Source: Bacteroides coprosuis DSM 18011
Lineage (GTDB): Bacteria; Bacteroidota; Bacteroidia; Bacteroidales; Bacteroidaceae
Length of the DNA: 64,000 nucleotides
Assembly (NCBI GenBank): GCA_000212915.1
Contig: CM001167.1
Coordinates: 545,780 to 609,779, forward strand
Direction: 5' to 3'
A program made the translations under genes and the position numbers. The notes beneath the pieces were generated by a model. That model was not told the origin of the DNA. It did not search any database and saw only the letters and a list, made by a program, of their open reading frames with translations. Shown piece by piece: positions 45,747 through 57,709 of the stretch (positions are counted from its first letter, which is position 1; each line of letters starts with the position of its first letter).

Positions 45747-48700
45747 ATGTCTTCAAATACTGTAAATAATAGAATTAATTTTGCCTCAATTAAGAAACCT
45801 CTTAAGTATCCAGATTTCTTAGATGTGCAACTAAAGTCATTCCATGACTTCTTACAGCTAGATACAGCTCCAGAAAAGAGAAAGAATGAGGGCTTGTACA
45901 AAGTTTTCGCTGAAAACTTTCCAATTACAGATACAAGAAACAACTTCGTTCTTGAGTTCTTAGACTACTACATTGATCCACCTCGTTATTCTATTGATGA
46001 GTGTATCGAGCGCGGTTTGACTTATAGTGTACCTTTAAAGGCTAAACTAAAGTTGTACTGTACTGATCCAGAGCATGAGGATTTTGATACAGTGATTCAA
46101 GACGTATTCCTTGGTCCAATTCCATATATGACTGACAAGGCAACTTTCGTTATAAATGGAGCTGAAAGGGTTATCGTCTCTCAACTTCATAGATCTCCAG
46201 GAGTATTCTTTGGTCAGAGCGTTCACGCTAATGGTACAAAGTTATACTCTGCTCGTATTATTCCATTTAAGGGATCATGGATTGAGTTTGCTACTGATAT
46301 CAATAATGTGATGTTCGCATATATTGATAGAAAAAAGAAATTACCCGTAACTACATTGTTACGAGCTATCGGTTTCGAAACCGATAAAGACATTTTAGAA
46401 ATCTTTAATCTTGCAGAAGAAGTTAAAGTTAATAAGACCAACCTTAAAAAGACTATTGGTCGAAAACTTGCTGCACGTGTTTTAAAATCTTGGATTGAAG
46501 ACTTTGTAGATGAAGATACCGGAGAAGTTGTTTCTATCGAACGTAACGAAGTTATTATTGATAGAGAGACTATTATTGAACAAGAACATGTTGATTTAAT
46601 TTTAGAGTCTGGTGTTGCAACTATTCTTCTGCATAAAGAAGATGCTCATCAATCTGACTACTCTATTATATATAATACACTTCAAAAAGATCCTAGTAAT
46701 TCTGAAAAAGAAGCTGTTTTATATATTTACCGTCAATTGCGTAATGCTGACCCTGCAGATGAAGCTAGTGCAAGAGAGGTAATCAATAACTTGTTCTTCT
46801 CTGAAAAACGTTATGATTTAGGAACTGTTGGTCGATATAGAATCAATAAAAAATTGAATTTATCGACTGATATGGACGTGAAGGTATTAACAAAAGAGGA
46901 TATTATTGAAATCATTAAATATCTAATTGAGTTGATTAACTCAAAAACGATTGTTGATGATATTGATCACTTGAGTAATCGTCGTGTAAGAACTGTGGGA
47001 GAACAATTATCTAATCAGTTTTCTATTGGTCTTGCTCGTATGGCACGTACAATTCGTGAAAGGATGAATGTTCGTGACAACGAAGTGTTCACTCCTGTGG
47101 ATTTGATTAATGCTAAGACAATATCTTCAGTTATCAATTCTTTCTTTGGAACTAATGCTTTATCTCAATTTATGGATCAAACAAATCCATTATCTGAGAT
47201 TACTCACAAACGCCGTATGTCTGCTTTAGGACCAGGTGGTTTGTCGCGTGAGCGTGCAGGTTTCGAGGTTCGTGACGTTCACTACACTCACTATGGCCGA
47301 TTATGTCCGATTGAAACTCCAGAGGGGCCTAATATTGGACTAATATCATCTTTATGTGTTTATGCTAAAATCAACGATTTAGGTTTCATAGAAACTCCTT
47401 ATCGTAAAGTAGATAAAGGTGTAGTTGATGTTACAGACAATGGAGTTGTATTCCTAACAGCTGAGGAAGAAGAAAATAAAATTATTGCACAAGGAAATGC
47501 ACCTCTTAATGATGATGGTGTTTTTGTTAATGATAGAGTTAAAGCTCGTCTTGAAGCTGACTACCCTGTAGTTGAGCCTAATGAAGTTGATTTAATGGAC
47601 GTTGCTCCTCAGCAGATAGCATCTATCGCTGCATCTTTAATCCCATTCTTAGAGAATGATGATGCTAACCGTGCATTGATGGGATCTAACATGATGCGTC
47701 AAGCTGTTCCTCTTATAAAGAGTGAAGCTCCTATAGTGGGTACAGGTATCGAAAGACAATTAGTTACTGATTCTAGAACGCAGATTGCTGCGGAAGGAGA
47801 TGGTATTGTTGAATTCGTAGATGCAACAGAAATTCATATTCTCTATGATCGTACTGAAGAGGAGGAATTTGTAAGCTTTGAGCCTGCACTTAAAAAATAT
47901 AACTTACCTAAGTTCTTAAAGACTAACCAAAGTATGACCATTGACCTTCGTCCTATTTGTGAAGTAGGAAAGAGAGTCGTTAAAGGTGAAGTTTTAACAG
48001 AAGGCTATTCAACAGAGGATGGAGAGCTAGCTTTAGGTAAAAACCTTGTTGTAGCTTATATGCCTTGGAAGGGATATAACTATGAAGATGCGATTGTGTT
48101 GAGTGAACGTATCGTAAGAGAGGATGTTTTAACATCAGTTCATGTTGAAGAATATACTCTTGAAGTTCGTGAAACCAAACGTGGAATGGAAGAATTGACT
48201 TCGGATATACCAAATGTTTCAGAAGAGGCTACAAAAGACTTAGATGAAAATGGTATAGTTCGCGTTGGTGCTCGCATTAAACCAGGAGATATAATGATTG
48301 GTAAGATTACACCTAAAGGTGAATCAGATCCTTCTCCTGAAGAAAAACTTTTACGTGCTATTTTTGGTGATAAAGCAGGTGATGTAAAAGATGCTTCATT
48401 GAAAGCTTCTCCATCGCTAAGCGGTGTTGTTATTGATAAGAAGTTATTCTCACGAGTAATGAAGAGTCGTAGCTCTAAGAAAGCTGACAAGGCTATTGTT
48501 GCTAAAATAGATGAAGAGTTTCAAGAACAATTTGATGAAATTAGAAGTATTCTTGTAAAGAAGTTGATTTCTTTAACTGATAATCAGATATCAGCTGGGG
48601 TGAAAGATTTCTTGGGTGTTGAGATTATTTCTAAGGGAGCGCATTTTACAGCTGCTGATTTTGCAAGTCTTGATTTCGAGGGTGTAGAATTAAGTAACTG

Positions 48701-49559
48701 GACAGAAGATGAGCATGCTAATAAGCTGATTAGAGATCTTATTCTTAACTACTTAAAGAAGTATAAAGAACTTGATGCAGAGCTTAAACGTCGTAAGTTT
48801 GCTATTACTATAGGTGATGAATTACCTGCTGGTATCATTCAAATGGCGAAAGTTAGCATTGCAAAAAAACGTAAAATAGGTGTTGGAGATAAAATGGCAG
48901 GTCGTCATGGTAACAAAGGTATTGTGTCTCGAATCGTTCGTGATGAAGATATGCCTTTCTTATCTGATGGAACTCCTGTTGATATCGTTCTTAACCCTCT
49001 TGGTGTGCCTTCCCGTATGAACCTTGGACAGATTTTCGAAGCTGTATTAGGTTCTGCAGGTAAGAAATTAGGAATGAAGTTTGCTACTCCTATTTTCGAT
49101 GGTGCAACTTTAGAAGATATTAGTGAATGGACTGATAAAGCTGGTTTGCCTCGTTATGGTAAAACATACCTATATGATGGTGGAACAGGTGAGCGTTTTG
49201 ACCAACCTGCAACAGTAGGTGTTACTTACATGCTTAAGTTAGGTCACATGGTTGAAGATAAAATGCACGCGCGTTCTATTGGACCATACTCACTTATTAC
49301 TCAACAGCCACTTGGAGGTAAAGCTCAATTTGGTGGTCAACGTTTTGGAGAGATGGAGGTTTGGGCTCTTGAAGCCTTTGGTGCTGCTCATATCCTACAA
49401 GAGATTCTTACAATCAAATCTGATGATGTGATTGGTAGATCTAAAGCTTATGAAGCTATTGTTAAGGGTGATCAAATGCCAGAACCAGGTATCCCAGAAT
49501 CTCTAAACGTATTGCTACACGAATTAAGAGGTTTAGGTTTAAGTATACATCTTGAGTAA
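45747..49559 (+). CDS. rpoB: RNA polymerase beta subunit
   Basis: Catalytic-core subunit of 1270 residues. The protrusion and lobe ([21 protein letters not shown]), the rifampicin region ([47 protein letters not shown]), the [12 protein letters not shown] segment and the C-terminal clamp ([20 protein letters not shown]) are all present. The rifampicin-pocket residues look like wild type. It is separated from rplL by a hairpin and from rpoC by 75 bases. Confidence 0.98.
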   Translation: MSSNTVNNRINFASIKKPLKYPDFLDVQLKSFHDFLQLDTAPEKRKNEGLYKVFAENFPITDTRNNFVLEFLDYYIDPPRYSIDECIERGLTYSVPLKAKLKLYCTDPEHEDFDTVIQDVFLGPIPYMTDKATFVINGAERVIVSQLHRSPGVFFGQSVHANGTKLYSARIIPFKGSWIEFATDINNVMFAYIDRKKKLPVTTLLRAIGFETDKDILEIFNLAEEVKVNKTNLKKTIGRKLAARVLKSWIEDFVDEDTGEVVSIERNEVIIDRETIIEQEHVDLILESGVATILLHKEDAHQSDYSIIYNTLQKDPSNSEKEAVLYIYRQLRNADPADEASAREVINNLFFSEKRYDLGTVGRYRINKKLNLSTDMDVKVLTKEDIIEIIKYLIELINSKTIVDDIDHLSNRRVRTVGEQLSNQFSIGLARMARTIRERMNVRDNEVFTPVDLINAKTISSVINSFFGTNALSQFMDQTNPLSEITHKRRMSALGPGGLSRERAGFEVRDVHYTHYGRLCPIETPEGPNIGLISSLCVYAKINDLGFIETPYRKVDKGVVDVTDNGVVFLTAEEEENKIIAQGNAPLNDDGVFVNDRVKARLEADYPVVEPNEVDLMDVAPQQIASIAASLIPFLENDDANRALMGSNMMRQAVPLIKSEAPIVGTGIERQLVTDSRTQIAAEGDGIVEFVDATEIHILYDRTEEEEFVSFEPALKKYNLPKFLKTNQSMTIDLRPICEVGKRVVKGEVLTEGYSTEDGELALGKNLVVAYMPWKGYNYEDAIVLSERIVREDVLTSVHVEEYTLEVRETKRGMEELTSDIPNVSEEATKDLDENGIVRVGARIKPGDIMIGKITPKGESDPSPEEKLLRAIFGDKAGDVKDASLKASPSLSGVVIDKKLFSRVMKSRSSKKADKAIVAKIDEEFQEQFDEIRSILVKKLISLTDNQISAGVKDFLGVEIISKGAHFTAADFASLDFEGVELSNWTEDEHANKLIRDLILNYLKKYKELDAELKRRKFAITIGDELPAGIIQMAKVSIAKKRKIGVGDKMAGRHGNKGIVSRIVRDEDMPFLSDGTPVDIVLNPLGVPSRMNLGQIFEAVLGSAGKKLGMKFATPIFDGATLEDISEWTDKAGLPRYGKTYLYDGGTGERFDQPATVGVTYMLKLGHMVEDKMHARSIGPYSLITQQPLGGKAQFGGQRFGEMEVWALEAFGAAHILQEILTIKSDDVIGRSKAYEAIVKGDQMPEPGIPESLNVLLHELRGLGLSIHLE

Positions 49560-49576
49560 TTAATAAGCATTCGAAA

Positions 49577-49594
49577 GGAGGTTTTTAAACCTCC
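49577..49594 (+). other. Hairpin between rpoB and rpoC
   Basis: GGAGGTTT / AAACCTCC around TT, without a T-run. It may stabilise the rpoB mRNA end or pause polymerase; it is not a clear terminator. Confidence 0.5.
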
Positions 49595-49634
49595 CTTCAT
49601 TATCTAGTTCAAAAACTTTCAATATTATTATCAT

Positions 49635-52600
49635 ATGGCTTTTAGAAAAGAGAATAAAGTAAAGAATAATTTCTCGAAAATCTCAATTGGATTGGCTTCT
49701 CCAGAAGAGATCCTTGAAAATTCGAGTGGTGAAGTTTTAAAGCCTGAAACCATCAATTATCGTACTTATAAACCCGAAAGAGATGGTTTATTCTGTGAAC
49801 GAATTTTTGGTCCTATAAAGGACTATGAATGTCATTGTGGTAAATATAAACGTATTCGCTATAAGGGTATCGTTTGTGATCGCTGTGGTGTTGAAGTAAC
49901 AGAGAAGAAGGTTCGTCGTGAACGTATGGGACACATTCACTTAGTTGTGCCTGTAGCTCATATCTGGTATTTCCGTTCATTGCCAAATAAAATAGGTTAT
50001 CTATTAGGTTTACCTACTAAAAAGCTTGACTCTATCATATATTATGAGCGTTACGTTGTTATCCAAGCTGGAATTAAAGCAAGTGACGAACTTAAGGAAT
50101 ATGACTTAATTACCGAGGATGAGTATTTAGATATTTTAGAGACTCTTCCAAAGGATAATCAATATCTTGATGACTCAGACCCTAATAAGTTTATAGCTAA
50201 GATGGGTGCTGAAGCTGTGTATGAGTTATTAGCTCGTTTAGATTTGGATGCATTATCTTATGAATTAAGAGATAAAGCTTCTAATGATACATCTCAGCAA
50301 AGAAAAAATGAGGCATTAAAGCGTCTTCAAGTAGTTGAATCTTTCCGTGCATCTCGTGGTAGAAATAAACCAGAATGGATGATTATGCGAGTGGTACCTG
50401 TAATACCACCAGAATTACGTCCTCTTGTTCCACTAGATGGTGGTCGTTTTGCTACTTCAGACTTGAATGATTTATATCGTCGTGTTATCATACGTAATAA
50501 TCGTCTAAAGCGTTTAATTGAAATTAAGGCTCCAGAAGTTATTTTGCGTAATGAGAAACGTATGCTTCAAGAGTCTGTTGACTCTCTATTTGATAACTCT
50601 CGTAAGTCAAGTGCTGTTAAGACAGATGCTAATCGTCCTTTAAAATCTCTTTCAGATAGTTTGAAAGGTAAGCAAGGTCGTTTCCGTCAGAACTTACTAG
50701 GTAAGCGTGTAGACTATTCTGCACGTTCAGTTATTGTTGTAGGCCCAGAATTGAGAATGCATGAATGTGGTCTTCCAAAACTAATGGCTGCTGAATTATT
50801 TAAGCCATTTATTATTCGTAAACTGATTGAACGTGGTATTGTTAAAACGGTAAAATCAGCGAAGAAGATTGTTGATAGAAGAGAGCCTGTTATCTGGGAT
50901 ATTCTTGAATACGTGATGAAAGGTCATCCAGTTCTATTAAACCGTGCTCCGACACTTCACCGTTTAGGTATACAAGCATTCCAACCAAAGATGATTGAAG
51001 GTAAGGCTATTCAGTTGCATCCATTGGCATGTACTGCGTTTAACGCCGACTTTGATGGTGACCAGATGGCTGTTCACTTACCCTTAAGCAACGAAGCAAT
51101 ATTAGAAGCTCAATTATTGATGTTGGCTTCGCATAATATATTAAATCCTGCAAATGGTGCTCCTATTACTGTTCCTTCTCAGGATATGGTCTTAGGTTTA
51201 TATTACATTACAAAACTTCGTACAGGTACTAAAGGAGAAGGATTAATATTCTACGGTGCAGAAGAAGCAACTATTGCTTATAATGAAGGTCGTGTAGATA
51301 TTCATGCTCCTATTAAAGTTGTTGTTCCTGACTTAAATGAAGATGGAAATATCGTTCCTACAATGCGTGAGACTTCGGTTGGACGTGTTATTGTAAACGA
51401 AATTGTTCCTGAAGAAGTTGGTTATATTAATACTGTTATTTCTAAGAAATCACTTCGTGATATCATTGGTCGAGTAATTAAAACTTGTGGTGTATCTCGT
51501 ACAGCTGACTTCCTAGATGGTATTAAGAATTTAGGATATAAGATGGCTTTTAAAGGTGGTCTTTCTTTTAACTTGGATGATATTATCATTCCTATCGAAA
51601 AAGAAGAACTTATCAAAAAAGGTTATGAAGAAGTAGAGCAAGTTATTAATAACTATAACATGGGTTTCATTACTAATAATGAACGTTATAATCAGGTTAT
51701 TGATATTTGGACACATGTTAACTCTGAGTTATCAAACATCTTGATGAAAACGATTTCATCTGATGACCAAGGTTTCAATGCAGTATATATGATGCTTGAT
51801 TCTGGTGCCCGTGGTTCTAGAGAGCAGATTCGTCAGCTATCTGGTATGCGTGGTTTGATGGCTAAACCTCAAAAAGCTGGGGCAGAAGGTGGTCAAATTA
51901 TTGAAAACCCTATTCTTTCTAACTTTAAAGAAGGTCTTTCTGTTCTTGAGTACTTTATTTCTACTCACGGTGCTCGTAAGGGGCTTGCGGATACTGCACT
52001 TAAGACAGCCGATGCTGGTTATCTAACCCGTCGTCTTGTTGATGTATCTCATGATGTGATTATTAATGAAGAAGATTGCGGTACTTTACGTGGTCTTGAA
52101 TGTACAGCATTGAAGAATAACGATGAGGTTATTGCTACTCTATTTGAAAGAATTCTTGGTCGTGTTTCTGTACATGATGTAATTCATCCTACAACAGGAG
52201 AATTAATCGTTGCATCAGGTGATGAAATTACTGAAGAGATAGCTCAGATTATAGAGGATTCTCCAATTGAAATAGTTGAAATTCGCTCAGTATTAACTTG
52301 TGAATCTAAAAAAGGTGTTTGTGCTAAATGTTATGGACGTAACTTAGCTACAAATCGTATGGTTCAAAGAGGTGAAGCTGTCGGTGTAGTTGCAGCTCAA
52401 TCTATTGGTGAGCCTGGTACTCAGCTTACACTTCGTACTTTCCACGCTGGGGGTACTGCCGCTAATATTGCTGCTAACGCAACAATAAAGGCTAAGAATA
52501 AATCTCGTCTAGAGTTTGAAGAATTACGTACTGTTGATATTATTACTGAAACAGGAGAAGCAAGTAAAGTTGTTGTTGGACGTCTTGCTGAAGTTCGCTT

Positions 52601-53918
52601 CGTAGATGTAAATACTGGAATTGTTCTTTCTACTCATAACGTGCCTTATGGTTCTCTATTATTTTCTGGAGATAATGAAGTTGTAGAAAAAGGTGCTTTG
52701 ATTGCTAAATGGGACCCATTCAATGCTGTTATTATTACTGAATCTGCTGGTAAGATTAAGTTTGAAGACATGGTTGAAGGAGTTACTTATAAGATAGAAT
52801 CTGATGAAGCTACTGGTCTTCGTGAAGTAATTATCATTGAAACTAAAGATAAGACTAAGATTCCTTCTGCACATATTGTTAATGAGTCAGGAGATATTCT
52901 TAGAACGTATAACTTGCCAGTAGGAGGACATATTGTTGTTGAAGACAATGCTAATGTCAAGGCTGGAGAAATCATCGTTAAAATACCTAGAGCTGTTGGT
53001 AAGGCAGGGGATATTACAGGGGGTCTTCCCCGTGTCACTGAATTATTTGAAGCACGTAACCCATCTAATCCTGCTGTTGTATCTGAAATTGATGGTCAGA
53101 TTTCAATGGGTAAGATTAAACGTGGTAATCGTGAGGTTATTGTTACCACTAAAACTGGTGAGGTAAGAAAATATCTTGTACCATTATCCCGTCAAATTCT
53201 AGTTCAAGAAAATGACTATGTTCGTGCTGGTACACCTCTTTCAGATGGTGCAACAACTCCTTCAGATATTCTTGCTATTAAAGGACCTACAGCGGTACAA
53301 GAGTATATTGTAAATGAAGTACAAGATGTTTACCGTCTTCAGGGTGTGAAGATTAATGATAAGCACTTTGAGATTATTGTACGTCAGATGATGCGTAAGG
53401 TTCAGATTGATGAAGCCGGTGATACTCACTTCCTAGAAAAAGAAATTGTTGATAAAATTGATTTCATGGAAGAGAACGATCGTATTTGGGGTAAAAAAGT
53501 GGTTATAGACGCAGGTGATTCTGAAACTTTAAAAAAAGGTCAGATTGTTACTGCTCGAAGACTACGTGATGAAAATTCTAAACTAAAACGTCGAGATATG
53601 AAGATTGTAGTGGTTCGTGATGCAGTTCCTGCAACGTCTACTCAGATTCTTCAGGGTATTACGCGTGCTGCTCTTCAAACTAAGAGCTTTATGTCTGCTG
53701 CTTCCTTCCAGGAAACTACTAAAGTTCTTAACGAAGCTGCAATTAATGGTAAAGTTGATAAATTAGAAGGTATGAAAGAAAATGTGATTTGTGGTCACTT
53801 AATACCTGCTGGTTCTGGTCAACGTGAATTCCAAAAAATAATTGTAGGTTCTAAGGAAGAGTATGATAGAATTATGGCTAACAAAAAGACTGTAACAGAC
53901 TATAAAGAGGTTAAATAA
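49635..53918 (+). CDS. rpoC: RNA polymerase beta' subunit
   Basis: Catalytic subunit of 1427 residues. The N-terminal zinc finger ([21 protein letters not shown]), the Mg2+-binding [16 protein letters not shown] near residue 475, the bridge and trigger regions ([25 protein letters not shown]), and the second zinc site [16 protein letters not shown] are all intact. It ends the rpoBC unit and is followed by a GC-rich hairpin with a T-run. Confidence 0.98.
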   Translation: MAFRKENKVKNNFSKISIGLASPEEILENSSGEVLKPETINYRTYKPERDGLFCERIFGPIKDYECHCGKYKRIRYKGIVCDRCGVEVTEKKVRRERMGHIHLVVPVAHIWYFRSLPNKIGYLLGLPTKKLDSIIYYERYVVIQAGIKASDELKEYDLITEDEYLDILETLPKDNQYLDDSDPNKFIAKMGAEAVYELLARLDLDALSYELRDKASNDTSQQRKNEALKRLQVVESFRASRGRNKPEWMIMRVVPVIPPELRPLVPLDGGRFATSDLNDLYRRVIIRNNRLKRLIEIKAPEVILRNEKRMLQESVDSLFDNSRKSSAVKTDANRPLKSLSDSLKGKQGRFRQNLLGKRVDYSARSVIVVGPELRMHECGLPKLMAAELFKPFIIRKLIERGIVKTVKSAKKIVDRREPVIWDILEYVMKGHPVLLNRAPTLHRLGIQAFQPKMIEGKAIQLHPLACTAFNADFDGDQMAVHLPLSNEAILEAQLLMLASHNILNPANGAPITVPSQDMVLGLYYITKLRTGTKGEGLIFYGAEEATIAYNEGRVDIHAPIKVVVPDLNEDGNIVPTMRETSVGRVIVNEIVPEEVGYINTVISKKSLRDIIGRVIKTCGVSRTADFLDGIKNLGYKMAFKGGLSFNLDDIIIPIEKEELIKKGYEEVEQVINNYNMGFITNNERYNQVIDIWTHVNSELSNILMKTISSDDQGFNAVYMMLDSGARGSREQIRQLSGMRGLMAKPQKAGAEGGQIIENPILSNFKEGLSVLEYFISTHGARKGLADTALKTADAGYLTRRLVDVSHDVIINEEDCGTLRGLECTALKNNDEVIATLFERILGRVSVHDVIHPTTGELIVASGDEITEEIAQIIEDSPIEIVEIRSVLTCESKKGVCAKCYGRNLATNRMVQRGEAVGVVAAQSIGEPGTQLTLRTFHAGGTAANIAANATIKAKNKSRLEFEELRTVDIITETGEASKVVVGRLAEVRFVDVNTGIVLSTHNVPYGSLLFSGDNEVVEKGALIAKWDPFNAVIITESAGKIKFEDMVEGVTYKIESDEATGLREVIIIETKDKTKIPSAHIVNESGDILRTYNLPVGGHIVVEDNANVKAGEIIVKIPRAVGKAGDITGGLPRVTELFEARNPSNPAVVSEIDGQISMGKIKRGNREVIVTTKTGEVRKYLVPLSRQILVQENDYVRAGTPLSDGATTPSDILAIKGPTAVQEYIVNEVQDVYRLQGVKINDKHFEIIVRQMMRKVQIDEAGDTHFLEKEIVDKIDFMEENDRIWGKKVVIDAGDSETLKKGQIVTARRLRDENSKLKRRDMKIVVVRDAVPATSTQILQGITRAALQTKSFMSAASFQETTKVLNEAAINGKVDKLEGMKENVICGHLIPAGSGQREFQKIIVGSKEEYDRIMANKKTVTDYKEVK

Positions 53919-53940
53919 CCAAATATATACACAAAGGATG

Positions 53941-53977
53941 AAGGGGGAGGTAGTAATACTTTCCCCTTTATTTTTTT
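53941..53977 (+). terminator. Terminator after rpoC
   Basis: AAGGGGGA pairs with TTCCCCTT (one G-T pair) around a 13-base loop; a run of seven Ts follows. Confidence 0.7.
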
Positions 53978-54028
53978 ATTTAGGCAATAAATAAGTTATT
54001 CTTTTTTATACAGAAAAAAGAATAACTG

Positions 54029-54036
54029 TATCTTTG
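54029..54036 (+). promoter_or_regulatory. -7 box of prfB promoter
   Basis: TATCTTTG is a full TAnnTTTG match 22 bases before the prfB ATG; the upstream TTTTTTA tract is a weak -33 element. Confidence 0.5.
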
Positions 54037-54057
54037 CACAAGAATAAATATGAATTT

Positions 54058-55171
54058 ATGATAACATCAGAACAATTAAAAGACATCAAAGAACGCACCT
54101 TAGCGTTGAGGAGGTATCTTTGACATCGATTCAAAAAAAATTGAATTAGAAGAAGAACAGTTACGAACTCAAGCTCCTGACTTTTGGGATGATCCTAAAG
54201 TGGCTCAGTCTCAAATGAAGTTAGTGAAAGGCATTGAAGATTGGATTAAGGGATATGAAAACTCTGTAGCTCTAACCGAAGAGCTTGAACTAGCATTTGA
54301 CTTTTATAAGGATGAGTTGGTGAGTGAAGAGGAAGTAGATGCAGCTTATAATAAAGCATTAGTTTGCATAGAAAATCTAGAGTTGAAGAATATGCTTCGT
54401 CAAGAAGCAGATCAATTGGGTTGTATTTTAAAGATAAATTCTGGAGCTGGTGGCACTGAAAGTCAAGATTGGGCGTCAATGCTTATGAGATTGTATTTGC
54501 GTTGGGCTGAAGATCATAATTATAAGGCCACTCTTTCAAACCTTCAAGAAGGTGATGAAGCAGGTATTAAAACTTGTACAATACAGGTTGAGGGTGAATA
54601 TGCATACGGATATTTGAAAGGGGAAAATGGAGTTCACCGTTTGGTACGTGTTTCTCCTTATAATGCTCAAGGGAAAAGAATGACCTCTTTTGCATCGATT
54701 TTTGTGACTCCATTAGTAGATGAATCTATTGAAGTAACTATTGATCCTTCAGCTATTACTTGGGACTTATTCCGTTCGGGTGGCGCAGGAGGACAGAATG
54801 TGAATAAAGTTGAGACTGGAGTTCGACTTCGTTATCAGTATAAGGATCCTGATACAGGTCAAGAAGAAGAAATTTTAGTAGAAAACACTGAAAGCCGATC
54901 ACAGCTTGACAATCGTGAGAATGCTATGAGGTTACTTCGTTCAATTTTATATGAAAAAGAACTTCAAAAAAGATTAGCAGAACTTCGTAAGATAGAAGAT
55001 AGTAAAAAGAAGATTGAGTGGGGCTCTCAAATACGAAGTTATGTATTTGATGATAGACGTGTTAAAGATCATCGTACTAATTATCAAACATCAGATGTGA
55101 ATGGTGTGATGGATGGTGATATTGATGAGTTTATTAAAGCTTATTTAATGGAATTTGGTGGCCAATTATAA
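54058..55171 (+). CDS. prfB: Peptide chain release factor 2, with programmed +1 frameshift
   Basis: Terminates translation at UGA and UAA. Translation starts at ATG 54058 (MITSEQLKDIKERTLALRRYL) and reaches CTT TGA C at 54118-54124, preceded by the internal Shine-Dalgarno AGGAGG. This is the classic RF2 site: low RF2 lets the ribosome slip by one base at CTT and read on in the +1 frame from GAC at 54122. The second frame runs without a stop to 55171 and carries the GGQ motif (RSGGAGGQNVNKVETGVRLR) and the codon-recognition region. The joined protein is about 370 residues, the usual RF2 length. Confidence 0.95.
54111..54124 (+). promoter_or_regulatory. RF2 autoregulatory frameshift site
   Basis: AGGAGG, a short spacer, then CTTTGAC. 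The in-frame TGA at 54121-54123 is bypassed by +1 slippage. Confidence 0.92.
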
Positions 55172-55262
55172 TTCTTATCTATATAGTTTTTAGGTTATAA
55201 AGTTGTCTTTGAGGTAAAATAAATGTACTTTGCATAAGACAAAACCTCTAAATTTATATAGT

Positions 55263-55391
55263 ATGGGAAAGAATAAAAAAGCTATACGGGAACAAAAAGA
55301 AGAGATGGAAGCTAAAAGGGTAATGAAAATTATATTTATTGCTTGTGCTGTATTAGCTATATTATTTATAATAGGATTCTCTTCGATGTAA
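55263..55391 (+). CDS. Small single-span membrane protein
   Basis: A 42-residue frame: a charged N-terminal half (MGKNKKAIREQKEEMEAKR) and one membrane helix (IIFIACAVLAILFIIGF) near the C-terminus. It is supported by codon pattern, a nearby TACTTTG box about 35 bases upstream and a terminator after it. I do not recognise a function. Positive residues ahead of the helix suggest the N-terminus stays in the cytoplasm. Confidence 0.6.
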   Translation: MGKNKKAIREQKEEMEAKRVMKIIFIACAVLAILFIIGFSSM

Positions 55392-55408
55392 TAAATATTA
55401 AAGGTATT

Positions 55409-55435
55409 AAAGGGAGATTTATCTCCCTTTTTTGT
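55409..55435 (+). terminator. Terminator after the small membrane protein
   Basis: AAAGGGAGAT / ATCTCCCTTT stem with a TT loop, then TTTGTT. Confidence 0.75.
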
Positions 55436-55444
55436 TATAAGTAT

Positions 55445-55915
55445 ATGTCAATAGAAATTGAAAGAAAATTTTTAGTAAAGAATAATTCATTTAAAGCTCT
55501 CTCTAGTGATAGTTCCTACTTAAAGCAGGGTTATATATGCTTGGATAAAGAAAGGACTGTAAGAGTTAGAATAAAAGGCTCTAAAGGCTATCTTACAATT
55601 AAGGGAATGAGTAATGATAGTGGATTATCTCGTTTTGAATGGGAAAAAGAAATTTCCCTAGAAGAAGCAAATCAGCTATTTAAACTCGTTTTACCAGGAG
55701 TTATAGAGAAAACACGTTATAATGTGCCTATTGAAGGTTACATCTGGGAAATAGATGTGTTTGAAGGGGGTAATAGTGGATTAATACTAGCTGAGATTGA
55801 GTTAGAAACAGAACTATCTTCGTTTGTAATCCCTAGTTTTATAGGAGAAGAGGTGACAGGAGATAAGCGTTATTATAATGCATATCTTTCTCAATCTCCT
55901 TATGATAGTTGGTAA
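55445..55915 (+). CDS. CYTH domain protein (triphosphate tunnel metalloenzyme)
   Basis: A 156-residue cytoplasmic protein starting MSIEIERKFLV, the EIERKFL signature of the CYTH fold. Paired basic residues follow in RTVRVRIKGSKGYLTIKG, then FEWEKEIS, and the late acidic WEIDVFEGGNSGLILAEIELE. Such proteins hydrolyse inorganic triphosphate or thiamine triphosphate; class IV adenylate cyclases share the fold. The ATG at 55445 is used; the longer frame from 55343 crosses the upstream terminator and is not likely. Confidence 0.88.
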   Translation: MSIEIERKFLVKNNSFKALSSDSSYLKQGYICLDKERTVRVRIKGSKGYLTIKGMSNDSGLSRFEWEKEISLEEANQLFKLVLPGVIEKTRYNVPIEGYIWEIDVFEGGNSGLILAEIELETELSSFVIPSFIGEEVTGDKRYYNAYLSQSPYDSW

Positions 55916-55930
55916 TTGAATATTGAATGT

Positions 55931-57235
55931 ATGGAACAACTTGCAAACTATGTACCTCAAGAGTTAATTTCTTTTTTACTAGTAACTCTTTTTTCTCTTT
56001 TAATTGGTCTTTCACAGCGAAAGATTAGCATGAAAAGAGAAGGAGCTTCTATGCTCTTTGGAACAGATAGAACATTTACTTTTATCGGAATATTGGGGTA
56101 TATATTGTATATTCTAGATCCTGTTAAAATGACTTTGTTTATTGGTGGTGGCCTGATTTTAGGCACTCTATTGGCAATACATTATTTTGTCAAGCAAAAT
56201 ACCTTTCATATTTTTGGATTAACAACCATTATAATAGCTTTGATTACCTATTGCATTGGTCCGATAGTAATCACACAACCTAGTTGGTTTTATATCTTAA
56301 TAATAGTTACTGTGTTATTCTTATCAGAACTTAAACATACATTTACTGAAATAGCACAGAGAATGCAAAATGATGAGATGATTACTTTAGCTAAGTTCTT
56401 GGCTATTAGTGGAATTATCTTACCAATGCTTCCTGATGATAATATTGTTCCAGGTATTGATTTAACTCCTTATACTATTTGGTTGGCGACAGTAGTAGTT
56501 TCAGGTATATCTTACCTTTCTTATATTCTTAAAAGATATGTGTTTAAGGAATCTGGCATCATTGTTTCTGGTATTATTGGTGGTTTGTATAGTAGTACAG
56601 CCACTATTTCTGTATTGGCTCGAAAGAGTAAAAAAGATCCAACATCCTATGCTTGTGAATATGTAGCTGCTATGTTGTTGGCTGTTGCGGTAATGTTTGT
56701 TCGATTCCTCATTTTAATATTTATTTTTAGCAAAGATGTGTTTCTTGTCATATATCCGTATTTAGGTCTTATGAGCTTTGCTACTGCATCTGTGGCGGCT
56801 TTTATTAAAACGAAGAGACCTATAAAGAAAGAGGAAGATGATTTGGACGAGGAAGAAGAAACAAGTAATCCTTTAGAATTTAAAGTGGCTATTATTTTTG
56901 CTTTATTATTTGTTATATTTACGATTGCTACTCACTATACTTTGATCTATGCAGGTACTGGTGGACTGAATCTATTGTCTGTGATTTCAGGTTTTAGTGA
57001 TATTACGCCGTTTATTTTGAACTTATTGCAAGGAGCAGGCAGTATTGCAGTGGCTGTTATTGTTGCATGTTGTATGCAGGCTATGGTTAGTAATATATTT
57101 GTAAACATGTGCTATGCCTTTTTCTTCTCTGGAAGAGGGCAGAATAAAGAATTATCCCGATGGATATTTAGAGGATTTGGATCAGTTATAATTGTAAATG
57201 TATTCATTCTAATCGCATTTTATATATTAAGTTAA
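55931..57235 (+). CDS. MgtC/SapB-like membrane protein with DUF4010 domain
   Basis: Inner-membrane protein of 434 residues with about eleven helices. The N-terminal part (LLVTLFSLLIGLSQRKISMKREGASMLFGTDRTFTFIGILGY) is MgtC-like. The second half matches DUF4010: SGIIGGLYSSTATISVLARKSKK, and an acidic loop KKEEDDLDEEEETSNP between helices. The function is unknown; transport or magnesium-related roles have been suggested for relatives. The ATG at 55931 is preferred over TTG at 55916. The stop codon is 23 bases before an insertion sequence. Confidence 0.82.
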   Translation: MEQLANYVPQELISFLLVTLFSLLIGLSQRKISMKREGASMLFGTDRTFTFIGILGYILYILDPVKMTLFIGGGLILGTLLAIHYFVKQNTFHIFGLTTIIIALITYCIGPIVITQPSWFYILIIVTVLFLSELKHTFTEIAQRMQNDEMITLAKFLAISGIILPMLPDDNIVPGIDLTPYTIWLATVVVSGISYLSYILKRYVFKESGIIVSGIIGGLYSSTATISVLARKSKKDPTSYACEYVAAMLLAVAVMFVRFLILIFIFSKDVFLVIYPYLGLMSFATASVAAFIKTKRPIKKEEDDLDEEEETSNPLEFKVAIIFALLFVIFTIATHYTLIYAGTGGLNLLSVISGFSDITPFILNLLQGAGSIAVAVIVACCMQAMVSNIFVNMCYAFFFSGRGQNKELSRWIFRGFGSVIIVNVFILIAFYILS

Positions 57236-57250
57236 TATCCTCATTTATAG

Positions 57251-57258
57251 GAAATAAT
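57251..57258 (+). repeat. Target-site duplication, left of IS copy 1
   Basis: GAAATAAT, repeated exactly at 58691-58698 on the other side of the element. Confidence 0.92.
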
Positions 57259-57286
57259 GGATCACCTGCAAAAGCAGGGGGGAAAC

Positions 57287-57709
57287 ATGAAAAAGATTAT
57301 CTTTGTAGAAAAAACAAAAGCTATGCAAGATTCTCAAATGTTACTCGAAGTAGTTCGCTTAATTTTACCAGAAGAGTTCCTTACTTATTTCAAGATTACC
57401 AAAGTGACTAAAGTAAAAGATGTTATTACCATTTTTATGGATGAGTTTGACTCTTTACCAGCTGATCGTAAAGGTCATAAAGTAGAATCTAAAGGCTTTC
57501 TAGACCCCATAACTATCCAAGACTTTCCAGTTCGTTTCAAGAAGGTTACTCTCAAAGTACGTCGTCGTAAGTGGTATGATTCTACAACAAAAGAATACTT
57601 GACTAACAAATATGACTTACTAGCAAAAGGAACGCATTACTCGAAGGAGTTTGCGGCTTTTTTAAAAGAATTACCTAGAGACATACCCCGTATCGGCCCG
57701 CTCTCTTGA
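57287..57709 (+). CDS. ISAon1-like transposase, N-terminal region (copy 1)
   Basis: A 140-residue upstream frame: MKKIIFVEKTKAMQDSQMLLEVVRL, then KVTLKVRRRKWYD and FLKELPRDIP. It corresponds to the N-terminal region often split from ISL3-type transposases in Bacteroidetes. The longer frame from 57257 starts in the target duplication and is rejected. The main transposase frame is in the +1 phase. At ATA CCC CGT (57683-57691), slippage by one base onto a second CCC would give a continuous protein through DIPVSARSLEPIC. Confidence 0.82.
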   Translation: MKKIIFVEKTKAMQDSQMLLEVVRLILPEEFLTYFKITKVTKVKDVITIFMDEFDSLPADRKGHKVESKGFLDPITIQDFPVRFKKVTLKVRRRKWYDSTTKEYLTNKYDLLAKGTHYSKEFAAFLKELPRDIPRIGPLS

